Part shown: positions 8,451 through 19,500 of the stretch, piece after piece
Numbering within the stretch: the first letter of the stretch is position 1
Layout of the letters: each line of letters starts with the position of its first letter
Assembly: GCA_934133175.1 (NCBI GenBank)
Contig: CAKPAX010000008.1
Location: 1 to 62,046 of the forward strand
Length of the DNA stretch: 62,046 bases
Direction: 5' to 3'
DNA from: an uncultured Clostridia bacterium
Lineage (GTDB): Bacteria; Bacillota; Clostridia; TANB77; CAG-508
The notes under the pieces: model-generated
Told to the model about the DNA's origin: nothing
The model's input: only the letters and a program-made list of their open reading frames with translations
Databases searched by the model: none
Program-made: the position numbers and the translations under genes

Positions 8451-9242
8451 CTATATTTCTACATCTTTTGCCTCAAATACTGGTCCTGCTTTACATACAT
8501 GCACATATTCTGGTTTTTCGCTAGAACTTTCTGCTGTCTTAACAGCACAACCTAAGCATACTCCTAATCCACATCCCATTTTCTCTTCTAAAGAGATTTG
8601 GCAAGGAATATTTTTTTCTATAGCATAATTTCTAACAGCTTTAAGCATTGGTAAAGGTCCACATGCAAAAATACAATCTATTTTTCCATCTTCAACATCT
8701 TTTTTCAAAAAGTCTATTGCAAAACCTTTTTCAGAATATGATCCATCATCTGTTGTAAGAATTAATTCATTTGCTAATTCTTTAAATTCATCTTCTAGAA
8801 CAACAAAATCTTTATTTCTAAATCCTAAATAGATATTTACATTTTTTCCATCATTTTTTGCATTTTTAGCTAATTCATATAATGGAAATACACCAATTCC
8901 TCCACCAATAATTGCAATATTTTGAAAATCATTATATTCAAATGTTCCATGTCCTAAAGGTCCTATTATATCAATAAGATCTCCTTCTACCTTTTCTGAT
9001 AATATTTTTGTTCCTTTTCCTTTAACTTGGAATATAAACTCTAAAATTCCATTTTCTTTATCCATATTGTGTATACTTATTGGTCTTCTTAAAAATGGTT
9101 CAACATTATCTGATACTCTAATTTCTATAAATTGGCCTTGTTTAGCGTCTTTTACTATATCAGGTGCTTCAACACTATATTTAAATATGTCTGATTTTAA
9201 TTGTTCTTTTTTTATTAGTTTAGCAAAACTTTTTACTGGCAT
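8451..9242 (-). CDS. pyrK: Dihydroorotate dehydrogenase B, electron-transfer subunit
   Basis: 263 residues. The N-terminal FAD-binding half has RRPISIHN, and the NAD-binding half has GGGIGVFPL. A C-terminal [2Fe-2S] cluster motif is readable as EEKMGCGLGVCLGCA followed by HVCKAGPVF, giving the four Cys ligands. It accepts electrons from PyrD's FMN and reduces NAD+. It lies 12 bp from pyrF and 39 bp from pyrD in one transcription unit. Confidence 0.95.
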   Translation of the reverse strand: MPVKSFAKLIKKEQLKSDIFKYSVEAPDIVKDAKQGQFIEIRVSDNVEPFLRRPISIHNMDKENGILEFIFQVKGKGTKILSEKVEGDLIDIIGPLGHGTFEYNDFQNIAIIGGGIGVFPLYELAKNAKNDGKNVNIYLGFRNKDFVVLEDEFKELANELILTTDDGSYSEKGFAIDFLKKDVEDGKIDCIFACGPLPMLKAVRNYAIEKNIPCQISLEEKMGCGLGVCLGCAVKTAESSSEKPEYVHVCKAGPVFEAKDVEI

Positions 9243-9254
9243 TTTATTTCCTCC

Positions 9255-10178
9255 CTATTTTATACTACTATTTAATTCATCTCTCATACGAATTGCCTCT
9301 GCTCTAGTTGCTTTTGCATAATCTTTTTCTTCAAACTTATCTTTCCATCTGTCTGACTTATATGCACACATTAAACTTCTTGACGCATTTACAATTCCAC
9401 CTAATCCATTTTTATCAAATCCTAAAGCAATATCATCTGCTTTTCCTCCTTGTGCACCATAACCAGGAATTAGGAAAAATGTATGCGGAGCAGTTTCTCT
9501 TATTTGACTTAATTGTTCTGGATATGTTGCTCCTACAACAGCAGCAATACTACTATAACCATATTCTCCAATTAAATCTTCTCCCCAAGTTTCCACAAGT
9601 TTTGCCACTTTTGTGTATACTTCTTCTCCTGTTTCTAGTTTTAAATCTTGTAAATCACCAGATGAAGGATTTGAAGTTTTTACTAAGATAAATATACCTT
9701 TATCATATTTTCTACAATCTTCTATAAATGGTTTTACACAATCTGTTCCCATATATGCATTTATAGTAACAAAATCAACATCATATATATATTCTTCTTT
9801 TTCTCCTATTGGAGTTTTTCCTAAAAATGCATTAGAATATCCTGCAGCAGTTGAACCTATATCTCCTCTTTTTATATCTGCAATTACTACCATTCCTTTT
9901 TCTCTAGCATAATCACATGTTTCTTTAAATGCTTGCATTCCTGGAATTCCAAACATTTCATAAAATGCTATTTGTGGTTTTATTGCAGGAATTATATCAT
10001 ACGTATTATCAATTAATTCTTTATTATATTCTATAATTGCCTTACATACTTCTTCTAGACTTTTTCCATATTTTTCTTTTACACAATTTGGTAACATATC
10101 ATATCTTGGATCTAATCCCATTACTGTAGGATTGTTTGTTTCTTTTATTTTGTTTATTAATTTATCAATCGCCTTCAT
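9255..10178 (-). CDS. pyrF: Orotidine 5'-phosphate decarboxylase (subfamily 2)
   Basis: Converts OMP to UMP, the last step of de novo UMP synthesis. At 307 residues it is the longer, subfamily-2 type. The catalytic D-x-K-x-x-D array is visible in IADIKRGDIGSTAAGYS. VMGLDPRYD near the N-terminus and FLIPGYGAQGG near the C-terminus are the substrate-phosphate loops. It sits second in the pyr operon, 14 bp after pyrC. Confidence 0.95.
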   Translation of the reverse strand: MKAIDKLINKIKETNNPTVMGLDPRYDMLPNCVKEKYGKSLEEVCKAIIEYNKELIDNTYDIIPAIKPQIAFYEMFGIPGMQAFKETCDYAREKGMVVIADIKRGDIGSTAAGYSNAFLGKTPIGEKEEYIYDVDFVTINAYMGTDCVKPFIEDCRKYDKGIFILVKTSNPSSGDLQDLKLETGEEVYTKVAKLVETWGEDLIGEYGYSSIAAVVGATYPEQLSQIRETAPHTFFLIPGYGAQGGKADDIALGFDKNGLGGIVNASRSLMCAYKSDRWKDKFEEKDYAKATRAEAIRMRDELNSSIK

Positions 10179-10192
10179 TAATTTCCTCCACC

Positions 10193-11470
10193 TTATTTAT
10201 CTTCATATACAATATTTCCACTTACAATTGTATATTTATTTCTTCCTTTTAACTTTTTATCTATAAATGGACTATTTTTTGATTTTGAAACAACCATTTC
10301 TTTTGTATAAACATATTCTTTATTTGGATCTATTATTGTTATATCTGCTGTTTTTCCTTCTTCTATAGTTCCTTTATCATCTAATCCTAATAATACAGAT
10401 GGATTATTTGATGTTAATCTAGCAACATCTAAATATGTTAAATGACCTGGTTCAACCAAATTCATTATTATTGCTGGCACAACAGTCTCAAATCCTATTA
10501 TTCCATTTGGTGCTTGAGCTAGTCCTTTTGCTTTTTCTTCTTCAGCATGTGGAGCATGATCTGTTATTATACTATCTATTGTTCCATCTTTTAATCCTTC
10601 AATAATAGCTTGTCTATCTTTTTCTTCTCTTAATGGCGGATTCATTTTTGCATTTACTCCTGATTTTAGTACTTCTTCTACTGTAAATGTAAAATAATGT
10701 GGACATGTTTCACAAGTTACTTTTACTCCTCTTTCTTTTGCATCTCTTATCATATTAACGCTTGTTTTTGTACTTATATGACAGATATGTGCTCTTACAT
10801 TATTTGTTTCTGATATTACTATTTCTCTTGCTGCCATTATTTCTTCTGCTTCTGGCAATACTCCTTCAACTCCTAATCTTTCTGCAATTTCACCGGCATT
10901 TATTGCACCACTTGAAACAGATTTTTCTTCACAGTGTGATGATACAAATGTACCTAATTTATCTGCTTCTATTATTGCCTGTCTCATAAATCTTGCATTA
11001 ACAACTGGCATACCATCGTCTGAAAATGCAATTGCTCCTGCTTTTTTTAATTCTTCAAAATTTACTAATTCTTCACCTTTTTCTCCTTTTGTTACAGGTG
11101 CATAAGGAAGAACATTACATAAGTTTACTTTTTTACCTTTTTCTATTACTTCTTTTAGTACTTCTACTGTATCTGGTGCTGGCTTTGTATTTGGCATTGG
11201 ACATATTGTTGTAAATCCACCACAAACAGCACTTTTGGATCCTGTTTCTATTGTTTCTTTATGTTCGAAACCTGGTTCTCTTAAATGACAATGCATATCT
11301 ATCATACCTGGTAAAATAACTAAATCTGTACAATCAATTATTTTGTCTGCATCTTCATTTATATATTTTGCAACCTTTTTTATTTTTTTTTCTTCTATTA
11401 GTATATCAAGATTTTCTTGCACATTATTTTTATAATCTGCAACTAGTCCATTTTTTAGTAAAATTCTCAT
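10193..11470 (-). CDS. pyrC: Dihydroorotase
   Basis: A zinc amidohydrolase of 425 residues that cyclises carbamoyl-aspartate to dihydroorotate. Metal-site motifs are MIDMHCHLREPGFEHKE near the N-terminus, the later histidines in SSHCEE and HICHIST, and the aspartate in ITDHAPH. Length and motifs are those of the long class I enzyme. A strong AAGGAGGAAT ribosome-binding site precedes the ATG. First gene of the operon. No carbamoyl-phosphate synthase or pyrB is present here, so these must be elsewhere. Confidence 0.95.
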   Translation of the reverse strand: MRILLKNGLVADYKNNVQENLDILIEEKKIKKVAKYINEDADKIIDCTDLVILPGMIDMHCHLREPGFEHKETIETGSKSAVCGGFTTICPMPNTKPAPDTVEVLKEVIEKGKKVNLCNVLPYAPVTKGEKGEELVNFEELKKAGAIAFSDDGMPVVNARFMRQAIIEADKLGTFVSSHCEEKSVSSGAINAGEIAERLGVEGVLPEAEEIMAAREIVISETNNVRAHICHISTKTSVNMIRDAKERGVKVTCETCPHYFTFTVEEVLKSGVNAKMNPPLREEKDRQAIIEGLKDGTIDSIITDHAPHAEEEKAKGLAQAPNGIIGFETVVPAIIMNLVEPGHLTYLDVARLTSNNPSVLLGLDDKGTIEEGKTADITIIDPNKEYVYTKEMVVSKSKNSPFIDKKLKGRNKYTIVSGNIVYEDK

Positions 11471-11494
11471 ATAATTCCTCCTTAATTTTTTTAT

Positions 11495-11523
11495 ATATTA
11501 TCATTTTTTTTAAACCTATTCAA
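11495..11523 (-). promoter_or_regulatory. Sigma-A promoter of pyrC-pyrF-pyrK-pyrD
   Basis: TTGAAT (11523-11518), a 17-bp spacer, then TAATAT (11500-11495) on the minus strand, ending 24 bp before the pyrC start. No PyrR-type leader hairpins are visible in this short leader. Confidence 0.75.
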
Positions 11524-11547
11524 TAGTTTTCTTGTATAAAACTTATA

Positions 11548-11576
11548 TTGACTTTTTCTATTTTTTATTTTAATAT
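11548..11576 (+). promoter_or_regulatory. Sigma-A promoter of pyrE
   Basis: TTGACT (11548-11553), 17 bp, TAATAT (11571-11576). Transcription would begin near 11583, about 25 nt before the ATG at 11608. An in-frame TTG at 11548 is simply this -35 box, so it cannot be the start codon. Confidence 0.85.
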
Positions 11577-11607
11577 TATTACAATTATAATTTTAGGAGG
11601 AATTAAA

Positions 11608-12465
11608 ATGTCAGATATAATGTCATATCTTTTTAAAACAAATGCAGTAAGATTTTGTCCAGAAAACAAACCTTTTTGGTATACTTCTGGAAAAATAGGA
11701 CCATATTTTATAAATACTCATTTTGTATATGGTAGTGAAGAAGAAGCAACTTCTTTATTAAAATTTATTGACGAAGCATTAAGCAATAAAATGACTTTAC
11801 CAAAAAAAGTTTTTGAAAAAACTTTAGAACAATATAAAACAAATTCAATATATCAAGATGTTATAAATCATATGATATCTTATATTAAAGAAAACATTGA
11901 TATATCAGAAATTGATTATGTTTCAGGAGGAGAAAGAAGAGACTGGTTTTTCTCTAATGTTATAGCACATTTATTAAATAAACCTCACATTTCAATTTAC
12001 AAAGATTTATCAACTGTTGTAAGTGATTGTAATTTTGAAAATACAGAAAAAGTAACAGATTTATCTGGTAAAAAGGTTTTACATGTTGCAGATTTAATAA
12101 CTATAGCTTCAAGTTATATTCGTGCTTGGATTCCTGCAATCAAAAATCTAAATGCTAAAATATGTTGGTCATGCGTTGTTGTTGATAGAATGCAAGGTGG
12201 ACAAGAAAAGCTTGCTGCTGAAGGAGTAAAATCTTTATCTTTAGTTAATATTGATAAAAATTTATTTAAAAAAGCTTTAGATATGAATATAATTAATGAA
12301 TCACAATTTGATATGTTAAATAAATTTTTTGAAAATCCCGATGATACAATGAAACAATTTTTAATTAATCATCCAGAATTTTTAGAAAATGCCTTGAATT
12401 CTGATGAAAAAACAAAAGGAAGAGCTAAATTATTAATAGATGGAAATTTATATGGCATTAATTAG
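11608..12465 (+). CDS. pyrE: Orotate phosphoribosyltransferase-like protein, long and divergent
   Basis: 285 residues, against about 210 for ordinary OPRT. ATG 11608 follows AGGAGG 7 nt upstream. The N-terminus (PFWYTSGKIGPYFIN) resembles the OPRT substrate loop, and a Rossmann-like half ends in VLHVADLITIASSYIRAW where the PRPP motif (usually two acidic residues then TTG-S) should be. One acidic residue and the TGG are missing, and an extra helical stretch lies at about residues 45-95. Divergent placement against the pyr operon supports a role in orotate-to-OMP conversion. A regulatory or altered-substrate relative is possible. Confidence 0.6.
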   Translation: MSDIMSYLFKTNAVRFCPENKPFWYTSGKIGPYFINTHFVYGSEEEATSLLKFIDEALSNKMTLPKKVFEKTLEQYKTNSIYQDVINHMISYIKENIDISEIDYVSGGERRDWFFSNVIAHLLNKPHISIYKDLSTVVSDCNFENTEKVTDLSGKKVLHVADLITIASSYIRAWIPAIKNLNAKICWSCVVVDRMQGGQEKLAAEGVKSLSLVNIDKNLFKKALDMNIINESQFDMLNKFFENPDDTMKQFLINHPEFLENALNSDEKTKGRAKLLIDGNLYGIN

Positions 12466-12476
12466 AAAAAATCTAT

Positions 12477-12625
12477 TAAGAACAAAAGCGGACATTAATA
12501 ACTTTTGTACTTATTAAAACATTTTGAAGTCCGCGTCTTTGTTCGTGCGTGAAATTTGCAAAGCAAATTTCTGTGCAATATATTTATATTATAGGAAGTT
12601 CGAAGAACTTTCCTATAATATAAAA
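12477..12625 (+). repeat. 149-bp structured intergenic element, copy 1
   Basis: Matches 35147-35295 at every position but one (A at 12509, T in the other copy). It contains AAGAACAAAAG/CTTTTGTACTT (12478-12512), CGGAC/GTCCG (12489-12493 with 12529-12533), a perfect 9-bp stem with AAA loop (12551-12571), and a 17-bp stem with GAA loop and one bulge (12585-12622). The second pairing uses the loop of the first, so a pseudoknot is possible. It sits between convergent genes. Confidence 0.85.
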
Positions 12626-12626
12626 T

Positions 12627-12657
12627 AAAACAACTTAGGTAAAACCTAAGTTGTTTT
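12627..12657. terminator. Bidirectional terminator between pyrE and the response regulator
   Basis: AAAACAACTTAGGT and ACCTAAGTTGTTTT form a perfect 14-bp stem with an AAA loop, flanked by A- and T-rich runs. Confidence 0.85.
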
Positions 12658-12660
12658 ATT

Positions 12661-13404
12661 TTATTTTGAAGCAATGTAATATCCTACACCTCTTTTAGTT
12701 ATTAATATTTTTGGCATAGAAGTATCTTTTTCTATTTTTTCTCTAATTCTTCTTACAGTAACATCTACAGTTCTTATATCTCCATAATATTCATACCCCC
12801 AAACCTTTTCTAGTAAAAGTTCTCTTGTTACTACTTGACTTGGTTGCATAGCTAAAAACTTTAATACTTCAAATTCTCTTAAAGTTAAATCAATTATTTC
12901 CCCTCTAACTTTAACTTCAAATTTATCTAAATCTAATTCTAAATCTCCAACTACTATTTTATTGCTATTTTTATTTTCATCCTTTTTTTCTGACTTTGTC
13001 TTTTCTGAACTTATATTTAATTCAGCTTTTCTCAAATTTGCTTTAATTCTTGCCATTAATTCTCTTACACTAAATGGTTTTGTAACATAATCATCTGCAC
13101 CTAATTCTAACCCTAAAATTTTATCAATTTCTTCATCTTTTGCAGTTAGCATTAATATAGGAACATTTAATGAATTTCTTATTCTTTTACAAACTGTTAG
13201 TCCATCCATTTTTGGAAGCATTATATCTAATAAAATTAAATCAGGTTTTTTATCTAATGCTATTTCTACTGCTGTAACACCATCATTAGCTTCTAAAGTA
13301 TTATATCCTTCTTTTTGTAAATTATATACTAAAATATCTACTATAGGTTTTTCATCATCAACAATTAAAATTGTTTTTGCTTGTCTTTCTAATTCTTCTT
13401 CCAC
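12661..13404 (-). CDS. OmpR/PhoB-family response regulator, WalR-like, without adjacent kinase
   Basis: 247 residues. The receiver domain has the acidic pair IVDDE, the phosphoacceptor in LILLDIMLPKMDG, the Thr in MLTAKDE and the Lys in TKPFS. A Lys/Asn/Ser-rich linker of about 25 residues, longer than usual, leads to a winged-helix DNA-binding domain (LTLREFEVLKFLAMQP ... VWGYEYYGDIRTVDVTVRR). The sequence resembles WalR/YycF, an essential regulator of cell-wall metabolism in Bacillota. No kinase gene adjoins it, so the partner is unknown. Translation starts at GTG 13404 behind AAAGGGG. Confidence 0.88.
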   Translation of the reverse strand: MEEELERQAKTILIVDDEKPIVDILVYNLQKEGYNTLEANDGVTAVEIALDKKPDLILLDIMLPKMDGLTVCKRIRNSLNVPILMLTAKDEEIDKILGLELGADDYVTKPFSVRELMARIKANLRKAELNISSEKTKSEKKDENKNSNKIVVGDLELDLDKFEVKVRGEIIDLTLREFEVLKFLAMQPSQVVTRELLLEKVWGYEYYGDIRTVDVTVRRIREKIEKDTSMPKILITKRGVGYYIASK

Positions 13405-13501
13405 TAGAATTCCCCTTTCATCTTTAAGGATTAATATATAATACTTATATCACAAAAGAAAATATTATACAAGATTTTTTTTCATTTTTATTACATTTTT
13501 G

Positions 13502-16500
13502 TTACATTATTATTTCTATATTAAATATTTTTCCTTTTTTGTCCAATAAGAATTTATTTTCTGTTTTTTCTCCATCTAATAAAGCTTTTTCTACTCCTGT
13601 ATTTTTGCCATTTGGATTTAATACTTTTATATTATAAATACTATTGCCATATTTAAATCTTATAAAATATTCTTTCCAATCCTTCGGAATACATGGACTT
13701 ATACTCATTATCTTATTTTTTACTTTTACACCTAGTAAATATTCTATTCCTGCTTTATAATACCAACCACTAGATCCTGTATACCAAGTCCAACCACCTC
13801 TACCAGCTAAATTTCCTGCACCATAAACATCTGCTGAAATTACATATGGCTCTACTTTATATTTTTTAGCAGATTCTTTTGTTCTTGAATGTTCTATTGG
13901 ATTTATCATTTTATATAATTCTAATGATTTGTCACCAAAACCTAATAAATTATAAGCAATTATAACCCAACATGCAGCATGTGTATATTGACCACCATTT
14001 TCTCTAACACCTGGTAAATATGCTTTTATATATCCTGGTTCTAATTTTCCTTTTTCAAATGGTGGATCTAGTAATTTTATTATTCCATTTTCTCTGTCAA
14101 CTAAATGATTTTCTAAACTTTCCATTGCAATATATTTTTTATCATTATCTCCAGCATTAGAAATAACAGACCAACTTTGGGCAATACTATCAATTCTACA
14201 CTCTTCATTTTCCATACTGCCTAAAACATTTCCATCATCCATATAAGCTCTTCTATACCATCTACCATCCCAACCATTTTTATTTAAAGTTTTTCTTAAA
14301 TCTTGCATTATTAATTGGTATTTTTGAACATATTCTTCTAATTTTTTATTTTCTTCATTATCTTCGCTAGTTATTCTTGATTTTATTAATTCTATAAATC
14401 TATCTAATATTGTATATAAGAAAAATCCAAGCCAAACACTTTCTCCTTTTCCTTTATTTCCAACTTCACTGAATCCATCATTCCAATCTCCGCTTCCTAT
14501 TTTAGGCAAACCATTTTCTCCAAAATTTAGTGATTTGTTAATTGCCCTTATACAATGTTCAAATATAGTTTCTTTTATTTCTGATGGAATATATCTGTCA
14601 TATTTTTCATCAATTCCATCTTCTAAAACTTTGCCATCTATATAGTTTGTTTCTATATCTAAAATAGATTTATCTCCTGTAAAATCAATATATTCTAGTG
14701 TTGCATATGCAAGCCATAATAAATCATCCGAAAATCTTGTTCTTATTCCCTTATTTGTTTCTTCATGCCACCAATGCTCTACATCCCCTTCAATAAACTG
14801 ATGTTTACTATGCTTTATTATCTGCTTTTTTAAAATCTCTGGTTCCAAATATTTTGTAGATAATGCATCTTGAAGTTGATCTCTAAATCCAAACGCTCCA
14901 CCTGACTGATAAAATCCGCTTCTAGCAACCATTCTAGCAACTATTGTTTGATACATAAGCCAACCATTTAATAAAATATTAACAGACTCTATTGGTGTAT
15001 TTACATTTATTCTTCCGAAGTAAATCTTCCCAATATTTTTTTATACTATCTAATTCCAATTTACAATTGTTTATTTTACTATATTTATATGCTAAATCTT
15101 TTGCTTCTATTTTATTGTTTTGCATTCCTAAGACAATTGATATATCTTTAGAAGAAAAACTTTCTAATTCAACTTCTATTTCAATTGCAACACATGGTGA
15201 CTTTCCAAGTGAATTACTATTATTTAAACTTATTTTATTTAATCCATCTGGATTTTGTAATCCTCCACTTCCTAAAAAGAATTTTTTATCTCCCGTATAT
15301 GATTTTATTTCTTCGCTACTTGATATAAATGCAAACTCTCCAACAAACTCATTATTATATATTTTTTTAGCATATATAATATTATTATTTTTTTCATATT
15401 CTAAATCAATATATTCATTTGATAATAATTCATCTTCTCCTAATGTTGGTTTTATATAATATATAATCTTATATTTTCTTTTATTAGGAGTTGTATTATC
15501 TAAATGCAAAATATTAATTTTTACAGGATCTTCTTTAGGAATAAAAACTGTGTTTTCTTGATTTATACCTGAATTACTATGAAGATATTTTCCATATCCA
15601 AATCCATAAACAATGTTATAGTTATTCTCATCAGGTTTTGGGTTACATCCAATAGACCATGATTTGTTTGTTTTTTCATCCTTTATATATATAATTTCTG
15701 ATGGTATATCCATACTAGGACTATTATTCCATGTTGTCATTCTATTTAATCTACTATTTTTACTCCAAGTATATCCTCCCATGTTTTCAGTAATAACTGA
15801 ACCAATCTTTTCATTTGCTATAATATGGCTCCAAACAGTAGGAGTTCTATTATCTTTATTAATTTTTATTAAATATTCTTTTCCATCTTTTGAAAAAGCT
15901 CCATATTCATTATAATATTTCAAATTTTCTGTATCAGCTAATAAATCTATTTCATCTGTATTATCTTCAAAAATATACGCTCCAGTTTCATTATTTATAT
16001 TTTTATAATCTTTTAAATATTCTTCTTCTGCATCTTTTATAAGGTTTTCTAAACTACCTAAATGGCTATCTATATTTAACACAGATACAACTTCTAATAA
16101 CCTTATATCATTTTCTTCCATTTGTTCTTTAGACAATATAAAAATTCCTGCTCTAATATTTTTTAAATATGATATATGATTATTTAAAATTGCTGTTTCT
16201 ATTTCTTCTTTAACATAACTTTCGTAACTATATTTTTCCTCATCTAGTATTACTAATTCTGTTTGAATGTTTTTATTTTTAAGAAATTCATATACTTTTA
16301 TTGCTTGTTTTACAACATATATATCATTAACATCTTTTATTTTTACTAAAATAATAGGAAAATCGCCCGATATTCCATATTTCCATAAATTTTCTTGTTT
16401 GTAATCAAGCTTTGGATTATTTTCTATATACTGTTTTTTTATTGGATTATCAAATAATATATAAGACAGAATTTTCTGGCATATTTCTATATCTTTTCTT

Positions 16501-19500
16501 TTTATATTTAAATATCTATTTTCTTCTTCTACCTTGGCTCTTGACAAATCAAAAGTATTTTTAATTTTCTCTTTATTTTTATATTTTTCTAAGTTATATA
16601 TTGCTTTTTGCTTATCATATTCAATTGATAAAATTAAATCTATATAAATTTTTTCTCCTGGATTTATTTTTATTGTTTTTTTCATTGCTACAATTGGCTC
16701 TGTTACCAAACCTATTTTTTTAGAAAATGGAATTGATTGTTTTATCATTTTAGGTATTCCTAAATTTCCTCTTCCTATAAACTTTTCCTTATCTATTTCA
16801 AATTCATTTTCCCCAATAATCTCACAATCTGTGAATAATTGTGTTGCTAAATAAATATCTTGTGAATTTTTTCCTCTTGCTTTTCTTTTAATAATTAAAT
16901 TATTTTTTTCATAATCATATTCAGTTATTAAAAACAAATTATTAAAAGCTTGATGTGCATAATCATCTTCTTTTTTGGAAAGTATTGGTTCAAAATAACT
17001 AGACACTTCTAATATTTCTTCATTTTTGCCAGTGTTTTCTAACTCTAATCTTCTTATTTCAACAGAATCATTTGGCGTTGTTGTTATTTTTACTTTTGTT
17101 TTTATATCTCCATCTGTTCTTTCAATTTCATCCTGATCTGGCATAAATTTTATAGTATATGTGTCTGTATTATCTATATATTTATTATAACTAGATGACC
17201 ATATCTCTTTAGTTTTTATATTTTTAATATAAAAGAATATTCCTTGTGCATAATCATCTGTCTTTTTATATCTGTTTATATAAATATCTTTATATTTACT
17301 AAATCCTTCTCCCTTTTGATTTAATGCTATTGTATAATTCTCATTTGATATTACATTTCCTCTAATTATTCTCTCATCCAATTTATTAAATACTTGTACA
17401 CTATAATTTTCGTAATCTTTGTATTTTAATTTTTCAACCTTTTCTTTATTTTCTTTTGTAATTATAGCTTTTTCTGGCATAGTTTCTTGTAACAATATAC
17501 TTACAGCTTCTATTTCCGGATTTTCTATAAATCTTTTTTGCAATATATTATTATTAAATAAATTATTTATAGACAGTAATATTAATCCCTGATGGTGTGC
17601 CATATAAGTTCTTATTGGAGTAAATTTTTCACCTTTTCTTAATCTAGATGGTGTAAAATCTACTGATTCATAAAATCCATATTTGTTGTTCATTTGATAT
17701 TTTTCAAGTTCTTTTAAATTCCTTATTACTTCATTTGGAACATCATTTATTGCAAGTATACTTCCATAGCTTGAAACAACCATTTCATCTGCTAGTCCTC
17801 TTTTTAATCCCAGCCATGGAATACCAAATGCTTTATATTGATAATTAGAGTGTAAGTCTTTTAAATTAAATGCAGATTCAGATATTCCCCATGGTAAGCC
17901 TAATTTTTGACAATATTCAATTTGACTCATTATTAAAAATTTAGATGATTCATCTAATAAACTTCCATTGTATCTTGGAATGTTTACATTTGGCATAAGA
18001 TACTCAAATGCAGTTCCAGACCACGAAATTAAGCCTTTATACTTTCCAAGCACAGTTAAAGTTCTGCTTAAATTATTCCAATGCTTTGATGGAACGTCTT
18101 TTTTCGCAATAGCTATCAAACTGGCTTGCCTTGCCTCTGATGCCAACAAATCATAATATGAATCTGTTAATTTATTTTCTTCTATATTAAAACCTATAGA
18201 AAATAATCTTTGATCATAACTATATAAAACGCTAAAATCAGTATTTTCAATTATTCTATCTATAATATTTATTAAAAATTTTATATTATCTTTATAATTA
18301 ATTCTACTTTGTTTTTTCTTAAAATCTTGTTTTCCATAAAATTTATTTTTATTATCTTTTAATATAAAATTAAATTTTATTCTATTCAATAAAAATTGTT
18401 TTGTAACATATAAATACCCAACAAAGTTTCCACTATCTACTGTTGAAACATATCTTGGAACTAGCGGTTCACATGTTTTTGTGTTATACCAATTGTACAA
18501 ATGTCCATTCCATTTTGGAAGACGATTCACTGTTGTTAATATATTTTTTAACAACTCAATTGTTTCTTTAAAATTGCTATACCCTAAGTCATAACTTGAT
18601 ACTACTACCAAAATTGAAAGACCTATATTTGTTGAAGATGTTCTATCTACAATTAAATTTTCCCTATTTTCTTGATAATTATCAGGTATAAGATAATTAT
18701 TTTCTTTATTCAAATTATCTTTAAAAAATCCCCATGTTTTTTTACCTATTTCATAAACATATTTTTTATCATTTTTATTTATCAAATCTATTTTTAATTT
18801 TTCTTTTGTCTCCTTACTTATATAACACATTATGGCTGGTATTATTATCCATAATGCACTAATTATTAAATCCATTATTTCTAATTTTTTTATTGAGCAT
18901 ACTAAAAAGATTATGCCTATAAGAACATTAAAAAACATAATTTTATAATATGAACTAATATCTGTTTTAGAAACCTTATCCGCTTCTTCTGATGTCATCC
19001 ATTCTAACATATTTTTATGTGAAAATATTTCTCTATATAATGTTTTTACTATTGATATAAAAGATATATAAACTTTATATGGTAGACAACCTACAGTTAT
19101 TACTGCTCTTAATATTACACCTTTTATACCATTTATTTTTGGAGTAAAATTCTTTTGTCTTTCTTCTCCTTCTCTTTTTAGAATAATTATATTTAAAAGT
19201 TCTAAAACAAATGGAAAGATTAATATAAAATACATTAATAATTTAAACCATTGCAATTGAATATTTGTTTTATTTGCTACTAAGATAGAGTAAATAATTC
19301 CTATAAATATGCTTATTTCAAAAATACTTCTTCTTAAATTATCAAATATTTTATATCTTGATAAAAAGTTAAGTGGATTTTTTACCTTCTCTTTTGAAGT
19401 TTTTATTTTGCAATTAAGCCAATCTATTATTTGCCAATCTCCTCTAATCCATCTTGATAATCTATTTGTAAAACTAAGGTATTTTGTTGGATATCCATCC

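Noticed and set aside
11548..11607. Longer pyrE starting at TTG 11548
   Set aside because: The TTG is the -35 box of a well-formed promoter, and ATG 11608 has a strong ribosome-binding site.
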